DNA of 64,000 nucleotides from positions 12,269,618 to 12,333,617 of the forward strand of contig NC_092013.1 of the NCBI RefSeq assembly GCF_042242105.1, in the 5' to 3' direction. Shown here piece by piece: positions 58,611-64,000 of this stretch (its first letter is position 1; each line of letters begins with the position of its first letter). The position numbers and the translations under genes were made by a program. Under the pieces are notes generated by a model, which did no database searches, was not told where the DNA came from, and saw nothing but the letters and a program-made list of their open reading frames with translations. The DNA comes from Pempheris klunzingeri (taxonomy: Eukaryota > Chordata > Actinopteri > Acropomatiformes > Pempheridae).

Positions 58611-59108
58611 ACGGATCTTGGATTGTGATTGGCCAGTTTTCACTAAGTGGTGTTGATGTCATTGGTGCAATTTGGTGTCAGTTTAAGGACACGGAGAAGT
58701 GTTTGGTAAGCATATTTCAGTACATACCGAAGGGGGGGTGCTCTGAAGCCGATGTGTGCTCCGCTCGCTCGGGATGTTTTTTTAAAACAATCAAACGCAG
58801 CTGTGTGTTCACCACATTTAAAACTTTACCAAAGACAACTCAGCCGTGACTGTCCCAGCGCGCCCAGAGGAGGTAAAGAAAGCCTTACCAGTTTTGAAGT
58901 CCACTTAAATGCTTGCTGTTTTAACTTTTCCATTTCACTTTTCCCGCGAACTGGTTATATTCCACAGCTCAGAATGTGACGTGAAATTCTGAAATGAACG
59001 CTCAGAATGTGACGTCAAGTAAGGAAGCACGCTATCAGAGTTTTAAAGTTTTAAAGCTAAAGGACACCACAAGAACCCTACAAACCTACAATTACACCAC
59101 TCCTCTAT
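58611..59108. other. short spacer, candidate upstream region of the CRELD1-like gene
   Basis: No coding exon is visible. The expected N-terminal CRELD exons (Cys-rich head, Trp/Glu-rich block, first EGF) were searched for in all frames and not found. Two near-identical copies of CTCAGAATGTGACGT... occur at about 58970-58980 and 59001-59013. Confidence 0.5.
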
Positions 59109-59660
59109 TAGTGATGGGAATTTCGGCTCTTTTTAGAGAGCCGGTTCTTTTGGCTCGGTTCCCTAAAAAGAGCCGACTCTTTCGACTCCAAAGTGGCTCC
59201 TCGGATTTTTTTGTTGCTTCCATAAATTTATTACCAAATTATGTGTAAAATGAATTACTAATGTAAAAAACACATTATATATTATATTTATTGTTTATAC
59301 GGCTTTATTAATTTTAAATTATTTAGTTTTACTGGCTCATAGAGCTCTGGGCTGTAGGTCTTGGTGGCTGTGGTGTTGTCCTGGATGATGCTGTAGACAT
59401 TGTAGGAGCAGTAGACACACTGGCACCTTCATTAACAGCAGGTTCCCTTGCTTGTCTTTCCTCCTCTAACTGAATTGATGGGTGAACAGTACACACGCCT
59501 GTGCAGGTTGTTTGTGGAGCCTGCCCGATATGAAATTTTAATTTTGCAAAGTCTACACTCTGCCCTCGAACTATCAATTATATTAAAATGTGTCCAAATT
59601 TTACTACGTTTTCTGTCGCTCATTTTTCTCATCTGTCCTGCATGTAGTCTCTGACTATGT
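59109..59660 (-). mobile_element. hAT transposon fragment with BED zinc finger, frameshifted
   Basis: The edge TAGTGATGGGAATTTCGGCTC at 59109 is the terminal repeat of a common fish hAT family. A perfect 12-bp subterminal hairpin follows (GGCTCTTTTTAG 59125-59136 against CTAAAAAGAGCC 59163-59174). On the minus strand from ATG 59623 it encodes a BED-type finger (SKIWTHFNIID, CRLCKIKI, NNLHRR). A one-base shift then moves the reading into CTVHPSIQLEEERQAREP and TPQPPRPTAQSSMSQ. The catalytic RNase-H-like and dimerisation parts are missing, so it is dead. The outer limit beyond 59660 is unclear. Confidence 0.8.
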
Positions 59661-59977
59661 AGCAGTGCTCTCTCCCGCTCTCTTGTCTCTCCCTCACTCC
59701 AGTTCCTGTCCTCACTGTGCTGTGTGTCTGTTTTGACAGGCACTCGCTCGCGGAGACTGATTATGGTCCATCAAGAGATTATTGTTTAATATAATAATAA
59801 TATAATGTACCTGTAGTAAAGGAGAGGTATAAAGTTCCACATGAAGAAAATACTAAAGTAAAGTTCCTGAGTGCTGCATTAGTACAGTATGCACTTAGTA
59901 CTTTGCAAGCAAGCAACATTTACCAAGTCTGGATGTGATATTTTGGACAACATAAACAACTTTATCTTTTGGACCTG

Positions 59978-61764
59978 ATGGGACAGATGGGCGTGAGGAT
60001 GCTTCACAGGAAGCTGCTGCAGGCTGCTTGGCTGTGTTGTTTGTTGGCTGTTCGGGTGCACAGCTGTCCAGAAAGCTGCAAACAGTGTTCAGGTCCAGAA
60101 AATGACCGGTGTGAGGAATGCAGAGCAGGATGGACACTACATCGTAACTCCTGTGTAGGTACTGTATACAGAGCTTTGTCTATGAGGCTGGAAATCACCA
60201 TATAGATGTACGGCAAAAGACAAGCAGACCAATGACTAAATGTATGTATGTTTTGATCTGTTTTAGATATTAATGAGTGTGACAACGAGCGAGGTATCTG
60301 CCCTACAAACAGCTTCTGCTTCAATACAGAGGGTTCCTTTGAGTGCACAGGTCAGCCGTTTGAATTGGCATGAATGACACAATATGGTGGCTATGTCTGT
60401 AGACAGAAATTGAATAAAAACGAAATAAGTAACCAAATAAACATTCAAAAGAGCTGGAAAGTAATGAAGATTAATATTCATAATTTTCCAGAGGGCTGGG
60501 GTGACATCTTTACATCATGTTTTGTCCAACCAGTAGTCCAAAACTTAAATGTATTTGATTCATAATGACATTAAAGAGGAAGAAGCAGCATTTTTGCTTT
60601 GAACAATGAATTAATCAGTTTTTATATAGATATTCAGAATATCTATTATATAATATTAATATATATATCTGAATATGTCAGCAAATAACATTATAAGTTA
60701 TGAGTGTACACAGAAATATAGAGCTGTTTTTACTTTAACCTCCTATCAGCTGGTAAAAAAAAAAAAAACACCAACCAGTTAATAATGTGAATTATTTTTT
60801 ACTTTACTCATATATTTTTTCTAGTTTATTTTATTTTATTAATAAGTCTTCCATTGTAGCCCCTGATCAAGAGGGATCTGTACAGGGAAACATGCATATG
60901 TTGTTTTCCGCAGCCATCTGCCTAGTAGCTACAGTCTTGTGTTATGCCCAACTGAGTAGCTCCAGTGGTGAGATTGAATATTAAGTATTACTCCCTGCCT
61001 GATCTAATCCAAATGTGGTTTGTGGTGTTTTTTTGCTCGTATATTGTATTGAGAACTCAGTGCAGTCTGTAAATGTTGAATGCTCTTTCCTCAGACTGTG
61101 ACCCTGCCTGTGTGGGCTGTATGGGTAGGGGACCAGCACGCTGTAGGAAATGTGCATCGGGGTACACACTGTCGGGGTCCAAGTGTTTAGGTGATTGCAT
61201 GAAAGAAAATATTTTGAGCATTTAGCATTTCACAGAAATGCATTAATTTTGTCCTTCCAAAGAGTTTTGAAGTTATAAAGTCCCTGATGAGATTATCTCA
61301 CATGCCTCTTTTTCCTCTGCTCAGATATAGATGAATGTAGTGTCAGGGTACTTGCCTGTCATGGTCTGGATGAGATTTGTGCCAACACAGAAGGCTCCTT
61401 CCGCTGTGTCTGCGCTGAAGGATTCATCCGCAAGGACGGTGCTTGTGTGAAGAAGCAGCAGCTTAGTGAGTCTCAACACATTACACAAGCACATGAACGC
61501 CAAACCTACCTGCAATCTGCTACATGTCCATCTACCTGTGCAGGTGTTCAGGAGAAAGGTCTGTTTGAGGACATCCAGGATGACGAGGTGGAGGTGCTGC
61601 AGCAGATGTTCTTCGGGGTGGTGCTTTGTGCTCTGGCCACACTGGCTGCTAAGGGAGATTTAGTCTACACATCTGTATTCATGGGAGCGGTGGCAGCCAT
61701 GGCAGGGTACTGGCTCTCTGACAAGGGAAACCGTTTGTTAGACAACTTCCTAAAGGGATCTTAA
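59978..61764 (+). CDS. creld1: CRELD1 (Cys-rich with EGF-like domains 1), N-terminally short form
   Basis: Exons 59978-60158, 60267-60350, (60860-60967), 61095-61190, 61325-61465 and 61544-61764 are in phase, giving 240 residues, or 276 with the bracketed exon. Human CRELD1 has about 420. Order: signal peptide about 1-29 (LLQAAWLCCLLAVRVHS), furin-like repeat CPESCKQCSGPENDRCEEC, calcium-binding EGF (DINECDNERGIC), second Cys-rich repeat (CDPACVGCMGRGPARCRKC), EGF (DIDECSVRVLACHG), then two membrane helices (LQQMFFGVVLCALATLAAKG, YTSVFMGAVAAMAGYW). Everything from the human CSGPEES region to the C-terminus is present; the N-terminal CRELD/WE domain and the first EGF are not. CRELD1 is an ER membrane protein tied to calcineurin/NFAT signalling and heart-septum defects. 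Three ATGs (59978, 59987, 59999) could each start it. Confidence 0.9.
60860..60967 (+). CDS. creld1: CRELD1 optional hydrophobic cassette exon (36 codons)
   Basis: It is bounded by an acceptor (TTCCATTGTAG) and a GTGAGA donor, is 108 bp long, and is phase 1 at both ends, so it can be in or out. It encodes APDQEGSVQGN followed by a strongly hydrophobic run MLFSAAICLVATVLCYAQL. Inserted between the first calcium-binding EGF and the next Cys-rich repeat, it would add a membrane-spanning or internal signal-like segment. I know of no equivalent in human CRELD1. Confidence 0.5.
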
Positions 61765-62710
61765 AGCTCAAAACCACGGGTGAAAGGGCACCCGTTTTTT
61801 ATATGGCTGAGACAATTTATGTGCCACCGCTCAGCAAGGCTGTAAACAGCTACTGTTCAGACAAAGCAGGTGAATCTTGTGCATTTTTATTGTATTAAGG
61901 AACAAAAGTTATTGATGTGAAAATACTTCATGGTCTGAAAGATATTTATTAATATTGCATTTCTCGTCCTGTAAGAGAAATGATCATATTAACCTTTTAA
62001 CAGCCTTGTTAATGGAATTCAGCTGAAGTGACAAATTAAGCAACATTTTTCTCTGTCCAATCAGCTTTTTTCTGTACTGCCAGTTTTTATTTCAGTTGGT
62101 ATGGACAATATGTTTTTATTTTTATTTTGACTGACTAAGATTGATCGTGATTGTTTAAGTACAGGGTCATACTGTAATATCACAGAGCTACAAAAGCCTA
62201 TAGCGAATGTAGAGTGTGTGTAGCTGTATTTTTATTTGACAGCAAAACAAACTCCAGTCACTTATGAAGACTGTGGGATGCAGTTGAAAGGGTACAAAGG
62301 GTTATGGTAAGGTTAAAGAGAAAGAAAAATGCTTTCACAGATTCCACTTTTTTCATCAATTGTCCAACAGTTGTCCAATATTTCTTTGCAATGAGGGGGA
62401 AATGACCCATGAATGTGTCTTGCTTTATATTGTTTTCTAGCAGCTAACTTGCTCTAGCATTTATATATATAAATTAATATTATATACGTATTAGATTTTC
62501 CTCTCACACTGTATCACTAGTTGTATTTGCATGCTTTAAATATAAAGCTGTAACACTGAGTAGATTATTGTTCTAAATTATTTAATCTCTAGTGTGCTTG
62601 TTGGGACTTTACAATAGTATCACACCATACATTTAAGTTGTATACCATGACTGTATTAGTTCTAGAAAATGTTGGAATTAACGTTTATAATTTTAAAAAA
62701 ATTACAAACA
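61765..62710 (+). other. creld1: CRELD1 3' UTR and convergent spacer
   Basis: AT-rich with no gene-like ORF. No canonical AATAAA on the + strand was found, so the cleavage site is unknown. An opposing minus-strand poly(A) signal starts at 62731-62736. Confidence 0.45.
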
Positions 62711-62715
62711 GAGAC

Positions 62716-63643
62716 AGAAAGAAAGTCAACTTTATTTGATGGATATAAACAAGCTGGCCAACACTCAATAGTAATATTCTGTTACAGCACATACAATAGC
62801 AAACTGGGGCACTGAGGACAGCCGCCTAGGTTTAAAAAACAAAAAACATTACAGAGTATCCATGCTTCATTCAAAACTTTGACTCATTCTCGCTTTTTTT
62901 CTTTAGGGACTTCCTCTGATAAAGTGTTTTTTTTTAAATAGATTTTTCTCTTATGCATTCATAACACACACAGACACACACACACACATACTGACACACA
63001 AACACACCCCCCACCCATAAATGCATCTATGCACACACGCGCGCACGTCTCTCTTTTCTGAATACGTTTACACAAGCAACCCCAAAAACATGCTGCACTC
63101 TCACAAAACTGCACAGGCTGTCTACTAATGGGACACAGTAAGTGAGACACACATCACTCTCAAACACAACATCACACCGTCACAATGCACGATGCAGATG
63201 CAATTAATGAGGAATGATGCTTCATGGGAGATTAGCTCACGTTCACACAAGTAATCATTCAGCATGCTGGACACTCACATTTAACTTGTTCCTAGGTTTT
63301 TACTGTACAGCTCAAAACATTTACTTATACAAATAGTACAGTCTCAAACTGGCATATTCAATAAGTTGAAACAATAGAAAAAATAAAGTTAACTTAAATA
63401 AAAAATGAGTAATAAAAAAGTAAACACAACATTTGTTCTGTCAAACAAAAATGTTTCTGGCATTGGTCACAGTGATTTGTTTAATCCAAAGTTTTCAGCA
63501 ACGTACAGTAAAAGAAAAGCAACCTGTATACAACAATAAAGTGAAAATGTATGCTAGGCTTTTCATACTTTTTCTTGAAGGCCGTTGACAATTACTGGTG
63601 AATCTACAGGCCTTTCAGCTCAGGTCTCTCTACGCGGCTGCTT
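62716..63643 (-). other. 3' UTR of a minus-strand gene entering from the right
   Basis: The plus-strand TTTATT at 62731-62736 reads AATAAA on the minus strand, about 910 bp downstream of the proposed stop codon. The stretch is stop-rich and carries an interrupted CA tract (62965-63008). This fits a convergent gene whose body lies outside the window. Confidence 0.4.
62965..63008. repeat. interrupted (CA)n tract
   Basis: CACACACAGACACACAC... with single-base interruptions, within the proposed minus-strand 3' UTR. Confidence 0.85.
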
Positions 63644-63808
63644 CTAGGCACAGATGCAGACTTGACTTCTTGACTCCACCTCACACTGAGTGTGACGTCT
63701 GTCATTCACAACCAGGATTAGTCTCTTGTCTAAGACCAGGAAACCAGCCTCAGCGTCTAAGCCTCTGTTTCTCCTAAACCTTTTTGACACAACAGTGGAG
63801 AAATCGCT
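63644..63808 (-). CDS. possible last coding exon of an unrecognised gene (partial)
   Basis: On the minus strand an acceptor (CTGTTCTCTATGCAG) is followed by the only open frame: 54 residues containing FSTVVSKRFRRNRGLD, AGFLVLDKRLILVV and a Cys-containing tail ending CEVESRSQVCICA, then TAG at 63646-63644. The two other frames close quickly. The residue pattern looks protein-like, but I do not recognise the family. A nearby GTAAGT (about 63837) is only about 29 bp from the acceptor, too close to be its intron's donor. It may instead be all 3' UTR. Confidence 0.3.
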   Translation of the reverse strand, partial: SDFSTVVSKRFRRNRGLDAEAGFLVLDKRLILVVNDRRHTQCEVESRSQVCICA

Positions 63809-64000
63809 CTGCATAGAGAACAGGAGATTATACTTACATCATCACTTTCAGTTGGCACATTATGTAAAAATCAGCATGCATGGGCACAATTGAAATGGTT
63901 CATGTTTTCTACCATGTAAATCATATATGGTATTTCATGGTAGGAGAACCCCCTACTTCAAGTATTCAGTAGATAAGGACCTGAAAATGGAGGATTCATA

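Overview
This window is nuclear DNA from a ray-finned (teleost) fish. The evidence is vertebrate split genes with GT-AG introns, long CA/TG microsatellites, and several transposon families typical of fish: Tc1-like, hAT-like, L2-type LINE tails and a foldback element. Five protein-coding genes could be rebuilt exon by exon, with reading phases that agree at every junction. Traces of two more genes lie at the edges. All exon ends come from reading splice sites by eye plus remembered protein families; no alignment was run.

Layout. 1-1150: probable 3' UTR of an upstream + strand gene. 2094-6193 (-): ninj1, a two-helix plasma-membrane protein. About 6.2-10 kb: repeat-rich spacer (L2-type tail, a second LINE tail, a 294-bp MITE, a dead Tc1 copy). 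10.0-33.5 kb (+): wnk2, a 29-exon giant WNK kinase with a possible extra 894-bp neural-type cassette exon, followed by about 2 kb of 3' UTR. 36.0-50.4 kb (+): an inter-alpha-trypsin inhibitor heavy chain (ITIH) whose introns carry a striking foldback element and a LINE nested in another transposon. 53.4-58.1 kb (+): an IL-17 receptor with a SEFIR domain, nearest to IL17RC. 59.98-61.76 kb (+): a CRELD1 gene without its N-terminal half. 62.7-63.8 kb (-): the 3' end of an unrecognised gene entering from the right.

Relations. ninj1 and wnk2 are divergent neighbours, like NINJ1-WNK2 on human 9q22. The kinase also matches WNK2, not WNK1, at diagnostic residues (W in the [11 protein letters not shown] segment, FYDFWES, KHHRKSARTRSR, LYQEY). 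IL-17 receptor followed by CRELD1 mirrors IL17RE-IL17RC-CRELD1 on human 3p25. The genes are not known to form one pathway: they cover membrane rupture or adhesion, ion-transport kinase signalling, secreted matrix/plasma protein, cytokine reception and ER folding.

The observations most worth following are the 560-bp foldback element with a 20-bp-period array and a small CPFC-containing ORF (42856-43415), the N-terminally shortened CRELD1 with a hydrophobic in-frame cassette, the HSN2-like exon in wnk2, and the ITIH chain lacking the DPHF attachment motif.
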